From positions 7,235,501 to 7,299,500 of the forward strand of contig CM007989.1 of NCBI GenBank assembly GCA_002189035.1: 64,000 bases of DNA, read 5' to 3'. Of this stretch, positions 28,846 to 41,492 are shown one piece after another. This stretch comes from Utricularia gibba. Its lineage: Eukaryota > Streptophyta > Magnoliopsida > Lamiales > Lentibulariaceae. A program made the position numbers and the translations under genes. Numbering within the stretch: position 1 is the first letter of the stretch; the number at the start of each line of letters is the position of its first letter. The notes under the pieces were generated by a model. It worked only from the letters and a program-made list of their open reading frames with translations. It did not search any database and was not told the DNA's origin.

Positions 28846-30713
28846 ATGTTAGGGATGGATGCATCAAAAGTGGAACTGGTTTTGATGGCTTTAGACGCTG
28901 CTTTATCCCAAATCAAATGGAGGCTGAAGCCTTCATCGAAAAGGCGTCTTCAAATAGGTGATTATCCTACTTTAGTTGTCCTTGTTCTGAATTTCCTTCA
29001 TATGGGCAAAATATTTAAATGGTGTCATTCTTTATCTGTTATCCTAGTTTTGTTATTTGGGAGTTGAGAAATATTGGAGTTTTAGTCACTGGTTGTTGAT
29101 TTCTTTTCACAGATATATTGGCTCTATGTTCTAGAATGAGGCCTTGTGTCATGGTGGATTATGGTGGGAAGATGCCTGAATTGCAGGATCGTCTCTGTGC
29201 ACTTATTAGCTGTTGCCAGAAGGTTAGTATAGGGACGCCAGTTTTGCGGGTTTTCGAAAGAATGGTCTGAATTGAACATGCTTTCAATGTGAAGACAATG
29301 AATTTGTTCGGTTGCTCTAATGAATTTGTTTGGTTGCTATAAATGAATTTGTTTAGTTGCTTTTTTCAATCACTTATCCAGTATCCTCATTAGCTGCACA
29401 TGCCACCTAATCTTCCCTCAGGAGTCCCCAGTTTTTGGGCTTTTAAATGTGATGATCATAGGCGATATGGTTTACCTCATTCATGTCCAAGAGCTGAGAG
29501 ATTTTGTCACACTGAGTTTAGAAATGGAAACTTCTGTGCTGCTTGCGGATTTGGAACATGATCCCCCGAAGGTTCACACAGCATTTTTTTTTTTCATCCT
29601 CAAGATATCCTTCGGCATGTTTTGACCGGATTCCCTTGATTAGTGTGGTAATCTGCATTTCTTACAGTACTTTCATTATTCCAGATGATTACACCTGCTG
29701 AGAAGAACCATGCTGCTGAGCAACTTTTATCAGCACAGAAGTTGTTTATCTCTTTTTTTCAGCGAGATGGGGCGAACCATGATTACGTCATCACAACCCA
29801 ATCTTTAAAGTTCATTGATCTTAGTTGCTTCCTTGAGGAAAGTCAGGTCACGATCCCAACCCTCAACGGGTAAATCAACGTCTCTCATGTCATGTTGTTC
29901 CTGGAAGAGACTGACGTTTAGGCTAGAACCAGTACGTCTCTCGTTGCATTTTCATTTCAAGCATCCATTCTTTGTTTCTTTAACCTGACGCGATCTGAAA
30001 CCTTCGCGTGTGTATTCCTTCCTCCCATAGACGAGATTAGTAAAAAAAAAAGAACCTTTATTGCCTCGTAAGTTAGATGCAACCTTAGCTGGGTGTATGC
30101 TGTTTCTCTTATTGGATACATTTGATGTGGGTGTTTCATAATCGCATAGGTGGCTTCTCGGTTACCCCATCATTTACTTGTTCTCAAAGGATCACATTGA
30201 TGATGCTGTATATAACCTTTCGACCAAGTCTCTTCACATCTACCAGATTTTTGTTTCCAGGTTAGTTCGGACATTATGCTGCTATGTTTCGAAATGGATC
30301 ATAGCAGACAAATAGTTTCACCCGTTTTGTCTATCATGGCATAGGGTGAATGCATCAGGGAAAGGATATGTGAAGGAAGAATTACTGAGGTAAGAATTTA
30401 CACATTTTCCGTTCACTTTCACCAGTAAATGCTAACTGCCTCCTCTTGAACACTTAAAATCAACACCGTTGATCTTCTTTGGAATGCAGTGCCGACTATG
30501 AACATCTGAAGTCTTTCAGTTTTGTTTGACTCGATTCATCTTTTGTGTGATAGCTTTACTGTGCCCCATGAGTTGAGCAAGGGAGGAGCAGATGAAGCAT
30601 GGGCTAAGTCATTTTTGAAGAATATAAAAGTGAAGTGGGAGAGGTGCAATGAGGTATGGGGTTCCTTGGATATGGAGGTCACCTATTGTAATCCACAGGC
30701 TATTGCTCTTTGA
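28846..30713 (+). CDS. DUF4504 protein, UPF0739/C1orf74-like
   Basis: Conserved eukaryotic protein of unknown function. Seven exons: 28846-28957, 29113-29222, 29422-29571, 29685-29869, 30150-30260, 30345-30389, 30554-30713; 290 aa, with every split codon resolving cleanly. No membrane segment, signal peptide or catalytic motif is evident. Recognisable stretches include GWLLGYPIIYLFSKDHIDDA, FTVPHELSKGGADEAW and the terminal CNPQAIAL, which I associate with the C1orf74 family. A second in-frame Met at 28855 is an alternative start. Intron 2 holds three imperfect copies of a 22-24-bp unit (29298-29360). The family assignment is from memory and moderately secure; a biochemical role cannot be stated. 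Confidence 0.75.
29298..29362. repeat. Three-copy imperfect tandem repeat in intron 2 of the DUF4504 gene
   Basis: The unit is close to AATGAATTTGTTTGGTTGCT followed by 2-4 variable bases, repeated three times with a few substitutions. It lies wholly within an intron. Confidence 0.7.
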
Positions 30714-30983
30714 CAAGCGCACATTTATGATGCATAGGCTGTGACATTTAAATCTCTCATACTTGAAATAAAACAAAGTCATCAAATTTGTTCCTTAAGT
30801 ATGCTCTCTAGTTTCCACCAAGGATCATCAGTTTGCATGTTCTAAAGATTATTCTCAAAGTAGCCTCTATATGTTGGTCTCATAATAGATAAGATGGAAC
30901 CATGAGCATCCATGGGCCATCCAACTTCTCCAACGGAATTTATACAGTCACACGAGAGAGAAGAGTCTGTACATATAACCTGC

Positions 30984-33900
30984 TCAGTAGCGACGCCCAC
31001 CTGCGGTCGAAAGCAAGATTCTAGTTGTCTTTTTCCCTTTTTTCACTGCATCATTTGTCCTGGGAGCGTCCACCACTTGATCCTGCTTTGCATTAGAAGA
31101 TATTATGCTGGCAAAGGAGGATGCGGATGCCGTACCTCTGCTGCTGGACCCTGAAACTGATCAACAAAAAATCTAGCTTCCATTCATTTCAAGAGGTTCA
31201 GAAGAAGTGGTTAAAAACCAGTAAAACCGTGAGAAGGATTACTCTTTGCACCAGTTTGGCTTTCTTCATTCTTCAGGGCAGGAGAATCACATGCTGCTGC
31301 AAAACCAAGCCTCGTCACGGCTGAAAATGACTGACACTGCCCAGTCATAGGAGGTGGCCTTGGGGTGCATCTATGGAGCTTCCCAATGCTTATGATCATA
31401 ACAAAATTCGTCAGCTCAAAGCAGTTTTATAGTGAGACAAATCTACCCATAGAATCAAGATTCTATCGACTACTTTAACATTTAATTACAAAGTATGACA
31501 CTCGAATATGCACTGAAAGGTGGTTTTAAGTGACATTTGAGGTTCCAATGACAAGCAGCAGCCTATTGTTTTTTATTAGCATGGGTGGCATAATATTAAT
31601 GCTATGTTCTTGTATAGTCATAATCCTTATTTCTTCATGAAACAATGGAGGAGGGTAGACACACCTTCAAAGTCGTCCATGGAAAAGCTAGGAGTCTCAT
31701 ATGAATAATGTGGTTCTGCAAAAAACTGGCTGGCTGCAGCTTCAGCCTTAATTTTCTCCTTCATTTCCTTAAATGAGAAACATATGGCTGTTAAGAATCA
31801 TGAATCCCTACTGCATTATTAGCCATATCTTGCAACTTGTAAAACTCAAAATTTGAAGTATAATGGTTAACCTTCCTAGCAAGTCGTTTTCTCTGCTTCT
31901 CTCTATCCTTAATTTCACCCATAAATGGAGAAAGTGCTTCGGCAGGTAACAAATCAGCAAGATTGATTTCACAGAGCTGTTAAAGAACATACCAGTCATG
32001 AAATTGAATGATGCAGTTCAAACGATTGACAAGTAAACAGCATCTACCGATTGAGTTCACCTGAAATGTTGTAGTCAGTGGCAAATGGCTCAAAAAGCGG
32101 TAACGCCGCCTCATAACCTCTGATTGAGATACTGTCTCCAAATCCACGATATTTCCTGTGATTCTGAAACAAATAATTCCATAAAATAATTTTGAAGGTG
32201 AAATTATGCTTTCATTAATGATTCCGGAGACAATGGAATATGATCGCACAAAACTAAGTTTCAGCCATTTCTTACTTTGTATTCATGCATTTCTTGGTCA
32301 GTAAAAAAATGAACATGAAAACAAATACCTATCAGGAAGCTGATCAGAGCTTCCAAAATGTTGCAGAAGGCATTTCATATTAAATGGAGTAAGTATAATA
32401 TGCTGACCATCAACCGCCTGGAATACCCAGTTGACATAATTAGAACATCTTCTTATGCATAAAGCAGTCCTAAGAAAATAAATGGACTCAACTTGAACAT
32501 TTTTAATTTGTTTCAGACACTGACCTGATAGAAATTGTATGACATCTTCTCATTTATGTAAGAGGAATTTGGCCAAAAACCTTTATTACCCTCATATGAT
32601 GAAGATGGAGATTTCTCCTGAATCTCAGATAAATGACTTGATCCTTCAGCTGGGGACGAGGAGAGTTGTCCAACCTCCTTTTCTTGGGAAGACTTTCCTG
32701 ACCTATCTGACTTAGTATTCATAGAAGAAGCACTTAAACTAGGATTAGCAGGTGATATCAGGGGCGGTGATAGTGAAATTTCACTTTCATCGGCAGCATT
32801 GAGAGAATGCCGCTTGTCCCAATAGATTTTCCTTTTTTCTAACTGTTCCACTGCAGCACACACATATGGAAGCATTTCAATGTCATCAACAAGCCCTGAT
32901 TGGGCTTTTGCTATCCAACTATCCAGGTCTGCCATAGCTTCTCGCACAGAAAGATCAACATCTGAAGTCAAAATAAACTTTGAAAATGAATTTATCATCT
33001 CATCTTCCACATTAGTGGTCTCACAGTTCCTTACAGAGGAACTAAATGATCCCTTCTGGCGGGTTAATAACACAAAATCTATTTTGTCACCAATGTGGTA
33101 TTGCTTCACTATCTCTAGTTGAACAGTGTAGAGATCTTTTGAAGATATCATGGTGAAACACATGGGGCATTTCTTCCAGCAATCCTCTTTGGTGCCATCT
33201 TTGTCTATGTAAAAGTAACGCAATATGCATGGGAAACAGAAGATGTGGCCACATGATGTTATTTGAGGACACAAAGGATCATCCAAACATATGGGACATA
33301 GGACTGGAACTGGAGTGGAGTGCTTTAAGCAAATTATATCCTCCCACGAGAGCATACTATCCGGATCCAGTGAGTGAACTGAATAGTTTCCGGTGTCCAG
33401 AATGACAAACCTGTAGTTAGCTTGAAAAAACAGGTCCTTGTTGTAGTGCTTTTGGGTTTTTTGTCTCCTTGAAGGCACCCTTGGCTGTGGACGGGAAGCA
33501 GGAATAGGCTCATACTGAAAATTCAACAAGCCATTACCACTCACCGTTCGGGCTTTTCTTCCAACCACATGCCTAGAACCTGGGAGACCAGCAGAAGGTG
33601 CAGCACCCTCTTGACCTCTAGGGGAAACAAAACTTCCACGAGGTTTTTCCTGCTCCGCTGATGATCCATCCACCAAACTGGCAACACCTTCCAGATGCAA
33701 GATGGCATCAGGATGCTGCGAAATTGAATTTACAGATTGATTTTGCTGCCCACTTTTTATCTAGAGAAGACAAATAAAAAAAATGTTCCATTATAATGGA
33801 AAAGATGCGATCACTCAACTAAACCAGAACGGAAAAGGCCCTCCGCTGGTCACCAAACTGATAATTATGTCTGCATCTTTAGTTACAATGTCTAAATTTG

Positions 33901-34354
33901 ATATTCATCATTTAAAACTCAAATGCATATCTACAGCTTTTCAGCCATCGGGAATACAGATTAAGAATCTAGAAGATCATTCTGGCAAAAAAATGGATTA
34001 TGAAGCCACCAACAAGAAAAAAATACCTCTACGGAAGCTTCTCCGGAATTGAGAGCAGCAGAAACCACCTCTCCTGAAATCACAGTCCATTGAAAAGCAA
34101 CAAACTTTAAGAAACCCAGAACAAAATAAAAGAAACCCACAACAGATTACACTAACAAAAACAGAAGACATACCAGAGAGCGGCGGCGACGGGGAACTAG
34201 AGTCTCCGGTACCCCCAAGAGGGTCATTCGAAGGGGGGCGAAAACTTTTTCCATTATCAAGGGAGGACGATTGAGTTGTATGTCCAGTAAGAGAGGAAGA
34301 TGACGCAGAAACTTGACTTCTGTTCGGCGAGATGGACATCAAATTTGGCTCCAA
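30984..34354 (-). CDS. RNF10-like RING-type E3 ubiquitin ligase (one base missing in exon 8)
   Basis: RING-finger protein related to animal RNF10. Nine exons: 34354-34174, 34073-34027, 33760-32525, 32417-32329, 32163-32061, 31976-31872, 31767-31665, 31388-31243, 31150-30984; about 725 aa. The C3HC4 RING lies in the large exon 3: CPICLDDPLCPQITSCGHIF, then FPCILRYF and a late KCPMC pair. Downstream blocks include QHIILTPFNMKCLLQHFGSS, RRRYRFLSHLPLTTTFQ and LCEINLADLLPAEALSPFMG, and the tail ends RILLSTAGGRRY, all family-like. In exon 8 frame is lost at a C4 run (plus-strand 31362-31365). One restored base makes the exon 147 nt, as the splice phases require. Failure to splice the last intron would give a shorter C-terminus ending at 31211. 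A second Met at 34339 could be the real start. Confidence 0.85.
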
Positions 34355-35234
34355 GCTTCGGTAGATCGCCGGGCGAGTTAACTTCGACCTCCTCCTCCCC
34401 CAATTTTCTTCATATAATTTTAAGACACGATTTTTATGAATTTATTTATTTACCTATTTTTCTAAATACATTTTCACCAAATCCCAGATTTGCTTAGAGT
34501 ATGACGGACGCGTATTTTGACCGAGGCTGGACCGGAATCTGCGGTTGGCTGCCTAAACCGCTAAGAAACCGGTTCAATTCGTTTCATGAAAAAAGCTAAC
34601 TTTCCCGTTTGTTGCCTTGGTTCTTACACTGAAGGGCATAGCGTTGGCAACCACTTCATGATCTTGTAATAGCAAGAGCAAGAGCAAGAGCTAAAGAGCA
34701 GCCAGTGCATTAAACAGCAGCAAGCAGATGGATAGAAAAATGCAACATGGAATCAATCTCTCTTGGGCAACAACTCATCCACCATACATACATCCACTCA
34801 TTTCTACTCCCATGAGCAGGTACCATTATCGAGTTTCGAACCTCCAACGGCCTGAATTGAGCTAAGAACATATCTTTATCAAGACCAATGGACTGGTAAC
34901 ATTGAGGAGATAATGAAACTATGGGGCGTAGGCTCATTATGCAGAATCTTTGCTTCGTATTGACAGACACTAATTTCAAGATTTTGGTAAAAAATGCAAG
35001 AACTTTGATGATTCAAGGATTGGAAACAAGTCAAGAGTTAACTGCACATTACTACTTCTATCCAAGGTCAAGTATTGTTGTAACATACTGATTTCACAAA
35101 TCAAGCTTGAGCTCCCCTTAACTACATATAAATCACATACATCATCTCCAAGAATTATGGAAACTTTGAACGCTCAGCGCTAAGGAAACCTGAGTTGGGA
35201 GCAAAAATACCTCCTAAGATTGAGACAAAGGCCA
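34355..35234. other. RNF10-like promoter and TMEM45-like 3' UTR
   Basis: Contains an AT-rich patch (34420-34480) and a short hexamer repeat (AGCAAG/AGAGCA) at about 34670-34700. No gene is supported. Confidence 0.5.
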
Positions 35235-36121
35235 CTAGGCCTGAGTGCCAGTAATGGTCTTCAGCTGAATGTGGCTTGAATCCAGCGTGTTGGGCAAGAA
35301 TTCATAAGATCCAAACCTGCTTCGGACACCCACAAACTTGGCAACGACATAGTACACTATGAAGAAGATCAGCAGCGCGAAAAGGACATACAGAACAAAG
35401 AGCAGATCAAGAAGTGCACCAGCCCTGAGCTTGAAGTCATCTAGTTCACACTTGGTTGAACCCTCGACGCCGCTCACTACGCCCAAAAGCCTGTGGCAAC
35501 CTGCAGGAACAAATGCGTCTACATAGAGAGTGAGCCCCGTTTGCAAAGCCCAAAATCCCTGCAAGCAGAAAGAAATCCCAAGGGCGGCATCCGCTATGAA
35601 TAGCCGTGGCTGAAAGGCGAGGACCAAACACATTGATGAAGAGAGAGCGGCGATGCGGCCCGAGATGGAATCCAATGCCGACTGGAGATCTGATATCTGG
35701 GTAACTGAGGAGGAGGAGGAAGAATATTGGAGAAAGAAAAGGGCAGACGCTACCCCGAAGAAAAGATCCGCAGGCACGGGGAGGAAGGAGGTGGCGTCCG
35801 ATAGAAGAAGGGTGATAGCCAGAACAAGAAAGGAAAAAACAACGGCGGCATTCTGAAGAGAGTTGAAGCGATGAACGGTAGCGTGACCCGCGAGGGGATC
35901 GGAGTACGAGGCGATGGTAAGCTGATACACTAAGGCAGCGAAGAGACAGAGAATGGCGATGTACAGCTGCAAACGGCGAAAGCGGGCGCCGATGGGGTGG
36001 AAGGGCTTAGCTGAGTAATCACGGGGGATTTTAATTGATTTTTCGTGGCGCAAATCAGGTGGAAGAGCCCCTGCGAAAAAAGCGCCGATGAGGAGAATAA
36101 CTGGTAAACCAAGGCTGCCAT
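35235..36121 (-). CDS. TMEM45/DUF716-like multi-pass membrane protein (start uncertain)
   Basis: Intronless membrane protein. The frame from Met at 36053 (MRHEKSIKIPRDYSAK) gives 272 aa with about six hydrophobic helices: LQLYIAILCLFAALVYQL, AAVVFSFLVLAITLLLS, FFGVASALFFLQY, AALSSSMCLVLAF, a segment with FCLQGFWALQTGLTLYVDAF, and a long C-terminal one. The sequence LQGFWALQTGLTLY followed by a Cys-containing loop (PAGCHRLL) is what I associate with DUF716. The same frame stays open upstream and encodes another hydrophobic stretch (LGLPVILLIGAFFAGALP) but has no ATG. The nearest ATG (36121) is one frame off. A single missing base just after 36121 would join them, so the true start is probably 36121. 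Function unknown; assignment moderate. Confidence 0.6.
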
Positions 36122-36543
36122 GCTTTTCCGATGGAATCGCCGGTGATTCGATTAGACTCCGGCCGCGCCGTGAGCAACGAACCCTTTGCCCTGAATCTCA
36201 GAAATGAATTTCAACGTGAAATGAGATGCCAATTATTAGAATTTTTTTAAGAAAATAATGAAAATAATGTGGCGATAGTTTGACCGGACTACCAGTAAAT
36301 ATTAAAAGGCCCATATAAATAATTCCTATTTAAAAAAGATATATATAATTATGGATGAAATTTATTTAAAAAACTAAAAAGATTAATTAGATATGATTGC
36401 AACCGTAACCTCAAACCCTAAATATTCCTCTTTCCTTGTACACGCCGCCGCGTATAGCCTAAAAGTAGAAAGAATTCCCCAACTGCAGGGCCGGAGCTCG
36501 GAGGCGGTGACTCTCCGGCCTCAAAGTTGCCTCCTTGAGAGCT
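36122..36543. promoter_or_regulatory. Divergent upstream region, TMEM45-like / aspartate kinase
   Basis: Head-to-head arrangement with about 420 bp between the starts. 36235-36390 is AT-rich. No named element identified. Confidence 0.45.
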
Positions 36544-39474
36544 ATGGATATAACATTACGGCTTTTCGCTGCAAAGACTCCGTCTCTGTGTTCTCCGAAA
36601 AGAGGTATCTTCATTCAATCGTGGAAACAACAGAGTGCTCATTTCGCAGCGTCGGCTTCGGGTGCATGTCGAAGGAGGCGGCTTGAGGTAGCTCATCGAG
36701 TCGGATATGTGAACTGTAAGATTGATGTTGTTGAGAGGAATGATGCCAGATCCGAAAATGTTAGCCCAATGCAAGATAATTTTACTTGCGTGATGAAATT
36801 TGGTGGTTCGTCTGTTGCTTCTGCATCGCGAATTAGAGAAGTTGCTGACCTCATTCTTAGCTTTCCTGAGGAAAGGCCCATTATTGTTCTATCTGCTATG
36901 GGGAAGACAACTAACCATCTTCTTCTGGTATTATCCTTACAGCTTTGTTCTTCCATTTCAACTGTTCTGTTTCGTTTTTCTGTCCGTAATCGTAACGAGG
37001 GTCTGATGTGGGATCCCTGCTTTTTAACCAGGCTGGAGAGAAAGCGGTGAGTTGTGGCGTTTCAAACGTATCTGATATTAGGGAATTGGATCTTATCAAG
37101 GATTTGCATTCAAGGTTGCTACTTTCTCGTTTTTATTATTTTCTTAATTGGTTTTATATTTATTTTGGAAAGTACGTTATTCTTAGGACCGAAGCTGAGC
37201 TTGGATTGGAAAGTTCAGTTGTATCAAGTAAGTTGCACTACTTCATAGAAAATTGTTTTTCTTGATGTATATATGTACTAAATATATAAATAATGTATTC
37301 AACATCTTAGGATTTCCTTTCAAAAAAAAATTTCTGAGTTGTGATTCTACAGAGCACCTCTCTGAGCTGGAACAACTTCTGAATGGAATAGCCATGATGA
37401 AGGAGATGACTCCAAGGACGAAGGATTACCTAGTTTCTTTCGGGGAATGCATGTCTACAAGGATTTTTGCCGCATATTTGAATAAGATTGGTGTAAAAGC
37501 TCGTCAGGTAGTTTAAAGCCCAATCATCAATCTTTCAAGTCCTAGAATTTTTTGCAGAGTATTGTAGAAAATAACAAATAGTGTGACTTTGCTGATTTGT
37601 TTTGCTGTTAATGTTGCTGTGACTGCTCCTGTGTTAATATTTCTATCACAATAGAGACAACATTAGATTTTATGACAATTTTTTATATCTTTTGCAGTAT
37701 GATGCTTTTGATTTAGGTTTTATAACCACAGATGATTTTACTAATGCTGATATCCTGGAAGCAACATATCCAGCAGTTGCTAAGAGATTGCACGGAGATT
37801 GGAATAGTGATCCTGCAATTCCTGTCGTGACTGGCTTCCTTGGGAAGGTTGTAACTTTTCTTACATGGAATACTCGTATTCTTTATTGATGAACTCCACT
37901 TAAACTGATGATCCTTACAAATCTTCTCTTATAGGGTTGCAAAAGTTGTGCGGTTACTACGCTCGGGAGAGGTGGCAGTGACTTGACAGCAACGGCGATT
38001 GGTAAAGCTTTAGGATTGAGAGAAATCCAGGTGGGACTAACTTTATAACTATCCATCAGTGGTTGATGCACATCCAAAAATCCGTTTCTGTTTTATCTGA
38101 TATTCTTGGAGTTTCATCTTCTTATATGCATATTTTTCAGGATATTCTATCTAATTTGGATGCATATGATTGTTCGTTGATGATTGCTGCCTTTGCATTG
38201 CAGGTGTGGAAAGATGTGGACGGTGTTTTAACCTGTGACCCGAATATCTGCCCTACTGCAACACCGGTGCCTGTTCTAACCTTTGAAGAGGCAGCTGAAC
38301 TGGCTTATTTTGGCAGCCAGGTATCGACTCGATTTTGATTCAGGTTCCATTTTTTTATGTGGCTTAATAATGAAGGAATTCTAGTTTTAGGCCAGAACAG
38401 TTCAAGACAAGCTAGACGAATCTACTTAGTTGGATTTTCTTCCTTATTTTGATATATCAAAGTTAACTGTATTCCTTGGCTTTGCCAGGTTCTCCATCCT
38501 CAATCCATGAGACCTGCCAGGGAGGGTGATGTTCCAGTTCGAGTGAAAAATTCTTACAATCCTAAAGCTCCGGGAACTCTAATCATCAGAGAAAGGGACA
38601 TTAGTGAGGTAAGCTGTTGTCATAGGCTCTGAAAGACGCCTTGGTCACACATAGTGAGCACGCCTTGTTCTTCTCTCTGCTTCCCAGGCTGTACTTACTA
38701 GCATAGTGCTCAAAAGAAACGTGACAATGCTGGACATAGTGAGTACTAGAATGCTCGGTCAAGTTGGATTCCTAGCCAAGGTGAGGAGCCTAGTTAAATA
38801 TGCGTTGAACTTCCAGCCTCCTAATGAAGCTATTCATTCAATGGACTCTTGTATTGGATCAGGTGTTCTCAATCTTCGAGGATCTCGGCATCTCTGTTGA
38901 TGTTGTTGCCACAAGTGAAGTGAGCATATCCTTGACGCTGGATCCTTCCAAGCTTTGGAGTCGAGAGCTGATTCAACAGGCAAGTGTACTACAACAGAAA
39001 ACCACAGCCCCAGTGTCTTCATCCCTTCCACAGGATCTCTCTCTTCTTGCAGTCACACCCTCCTTAGCTTTTCTCAGTTCAACCCTTTTGATCAGGAACT
39101 GGATCATGTGAAGGAGGAGCTAAAAAAGGTTGCTGATGTGAAACTCAAGCAGCAGATGTCCATCATCTCACTTATTGGAAACGTTGATAGATCTTCGCTC
39201 ATACTAGAAAAGGTGCGAGCTTTTCTCATTTCCATCAACTGCTTTGTGATTGATATTCTCCGGTTTTGTCGACGAGCAGGCGTTTCATGTCTTCCGGATG
39301 ATCGGAGTCAATGTTCAGATGATCTCCCAGGGCGCCTCCAAGGTGAACATTTCCCTGATAGTGGAGGATAAAGAAGCAGAAAACTGTGTTAGAGCATTGC
39401 ATTCAGCCTTCTTTGAGAGCACTCTTCCAGAGCTTGTGGAGTCACTGGGAAACCGCAATGGCTCCTTGAGCTAA
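36544..39474 (+). CDS. AK: Monofunctional aspartate kinase, plastidic
   Basis: Phosphorylates aspartate, the entry step to lysine, threonine, methionine and isoleucine in plastids. Twelve exons: 36544-36927, 37032-37114, 37187-37227, 37353-37507, 37698-37847, 37935-38030, 38204-38320, 38489-38608, 38688-38780, 38863-38979, 39096-39212, 39280-39474; 555 aa. An Arg/Ser-rich N-terminus suggests a transit peptide. The kinase domain opens [20 protein letters not shown] and includes [20 protein letters not shown] and [14 protein letters not shown]. Two C-terminal ACT domains follow ([19 protein letters not shown]; then [20 protein letters not shown]), where lysine feedback is expected. There is no homoserine dehydrogenase domain, so it is of the lysine-sensitive monofunctional class. 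Intron 10 uses a GC donor (CAACAG|GCAAGT at 38979/38980). The gene is intact. Confidence 0.95.
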
Positions 39475-39968
39475 GCAAAATGCACACCAGAAGTCCCATT
39501 TGTCGAGCTCAAATGCCGTACAGAGTTTTCATTCACTAATCCTTTCCTGGTTCATCAGTTCAATGAAGATTCTTGGAATGCAGTCAAGTCTCATGAAACT
39601 TCTGTTGTGGGATGTAGTGTTTTGAATAAATTTTTTTGGGGTTGATTTTAATAATTTTTAAAAACATTTTAAAGTATTAAATTAATATAAATATTTTGTT
39701 TTGGAATTGAAACATTGTAATCTGACTAATTAATTCACTAATTACGATTACGTAATGATTAGAGAATTAGTTATGTTTTAAACCAAACAATTTGGGAAAA
39801 TTACAAAAAAGCTTTATGGGTTGTGTGTCGACACGTGTCGGTTCGCGCAAATAATTGGAGATACCATGACCAGGTGTGACGCTCACCTGCCAGTCAACTA
39901 ACCCTACCCCTTTAAACGTTAATTCCCAACGCAGCATTCCCTTGGGTTTGTTACAAGTTCCGTATCTG
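39475..39968. other. Spacer between aspartate kinase and SIP1
   Basis: Aspartate kinase 3' UTR, then an AT-rich tract (39620-39790), then the SIP1 leader. Nothing else recognised. Confidence 0.5.
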
Positions 39969-41277
39969 ATGGCGATCGCCGCCGGAATCCGGGCAGCCGT
40001 CGCCGACGGGATCCTCACATTCTTGTGGATTTTCTGTGCGTCTTCTCTAGGCGCCTTGACCTTCATCATCTCCACGGCTCTAGGCGTTGCTCCGGGACTC
40101 CCTACGCTCTTCGTCACCACATTTCTCGTTTTCTCGCTTTTGTTCATATTTGGTTACATCGGCGATCTTTTAGGCGGAGCAACCTTCAATCCTACAGCTA
40201 CCGCAGCCTTCTACGCCGCAGGAATTGGTGGCGCCCATTCCCTCTTTGAGGCCGCACTCCGATTTCCCGCTCAGGTTTCCGATTGTGACATTTGTGGTTG
40301 AATTTCCACTGGTATCCGCGTAAGAGCTGCTTAAGTTCGTTTCAACAGGCTGCTGGCGCGGTGGGTGGCGTGCTTGCGATAAAGGAGGTTATGCCAATCC
40401 AGTATAAGCACTTACTTGGAGGTCCATATCTGAAGGTTGATCCCCACACTGGCGCCGTCGCGGAGGGGCTTCTGACTTTCATCATCACCTTTGCTGTTCT
40501 TCTCATCGTCATCAAGGGCCCCCGTAACCCGGTTATAAAGAACTGGCTGCTCGCCATGTCGACTGTCACGCTGATCGTTTCTGGTTCCAAGTATACTGGG
40601 CCTTCCATGAATCCTGCAAACGTAAGCCATATATCCCTTTTCTTTTTTAGGCTTCCACTTTTTCTTTGCCTTGCTCCTCCTGATATACTTTCTGGTTGCC
40701 TTTATTCTCTTTTCGATTTGGTTAGAAAGGAACCCTGCGTTCTCTGTACCAATGCATATTTTGATGAATCTGAAACGGCACAAGGGTGCATTTTCAACTC
40801 GTTAGTATGCTACTTGAGTTAACTTCTTTGAAAGAAGAATCAACCTTTGTTGGGATTTCCAGTAAGGTTGTCATTTGAAACTGGGAATTTGATTCCTCCT
40901 CGGATTCTTTCTCAAACATTCTTGCTGTTGACACTTGCTTCTTGTTGCCCAACACCGAATCTTCTCCTCTGGAGCTGTTTTTCAGTCTGTAACTTTGAGT
41001 CTTCTCTGGTTCTGTGTGTTCCACCAGAGTAGTATGAATGAAAAGCCACTTGATTTTAGCAGAAAAGTTGCTTCTGAAAGTGCTCTTTCCCTTTAGCCTT
41101 AACATACATTCAAATGTGCGCATGCAGGCGTTCGGCTGGGCATACATCAACAACGCCCACGCTTCATGGGACCATTTCTATGTGTACTGGATTTGCCCCT
41201 TCATCGGAGCAGTGCTTGCTGCCTGGGTCTTCCGATTCCTATTCCCTCCACAACCAAAGAAACAGAAGAAGGCCTAA
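39969..41277 (+). CDS. SIP1: Small basic intrinsic protein (SIP1-type aquaporin)
   Basis: ER-localised member of the major intrinsic protein family; SIP1 members transport water. Three exons: 39969-40274, 40349-40621, 41128-41277; 242 aa, typical of SIPs. Six hydrophobic helices are visible. The first pore motif is NPT (in GGATFNPTATAAFYAAG), the substitution expected for SIP1, and the second is NPA (GPSMNPANAFGWAYINNAHA), split by intron 2. The tail PPQPKKQKKA is lysine-rich, as in this subfamily. The start ATG directly precedes the first helix. It converges on CLC-e, with 215 bp between stop codons. No defects. Confidence 0.94.
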
Positions 41278-41492
41278 GAGTCCGATGCAACTTCGAAACT
41301 GCACAATAAAGCACATTTGGTCTTGGATCTCCAATTGGGTACTTGTTGTACGTCTCATCCGCGATTCATTATGCACAATCTTTCATAGTAGTTCGCATTC
41401 CTCTGTAGAACAATGAAGAATTCCACAAGCGAAATGTCAACCAGAATGGTGCATGCTGTATGATAAAATTTTAACAGGAAGTAGGCAAGTCC

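Noticed and set aside
34670-34700. Hexamer repeat (AGCAAG/AGAGCA) as a functional element
   Set aside because: A few units of simple sequence in a spacer, with no reason to assign a role.
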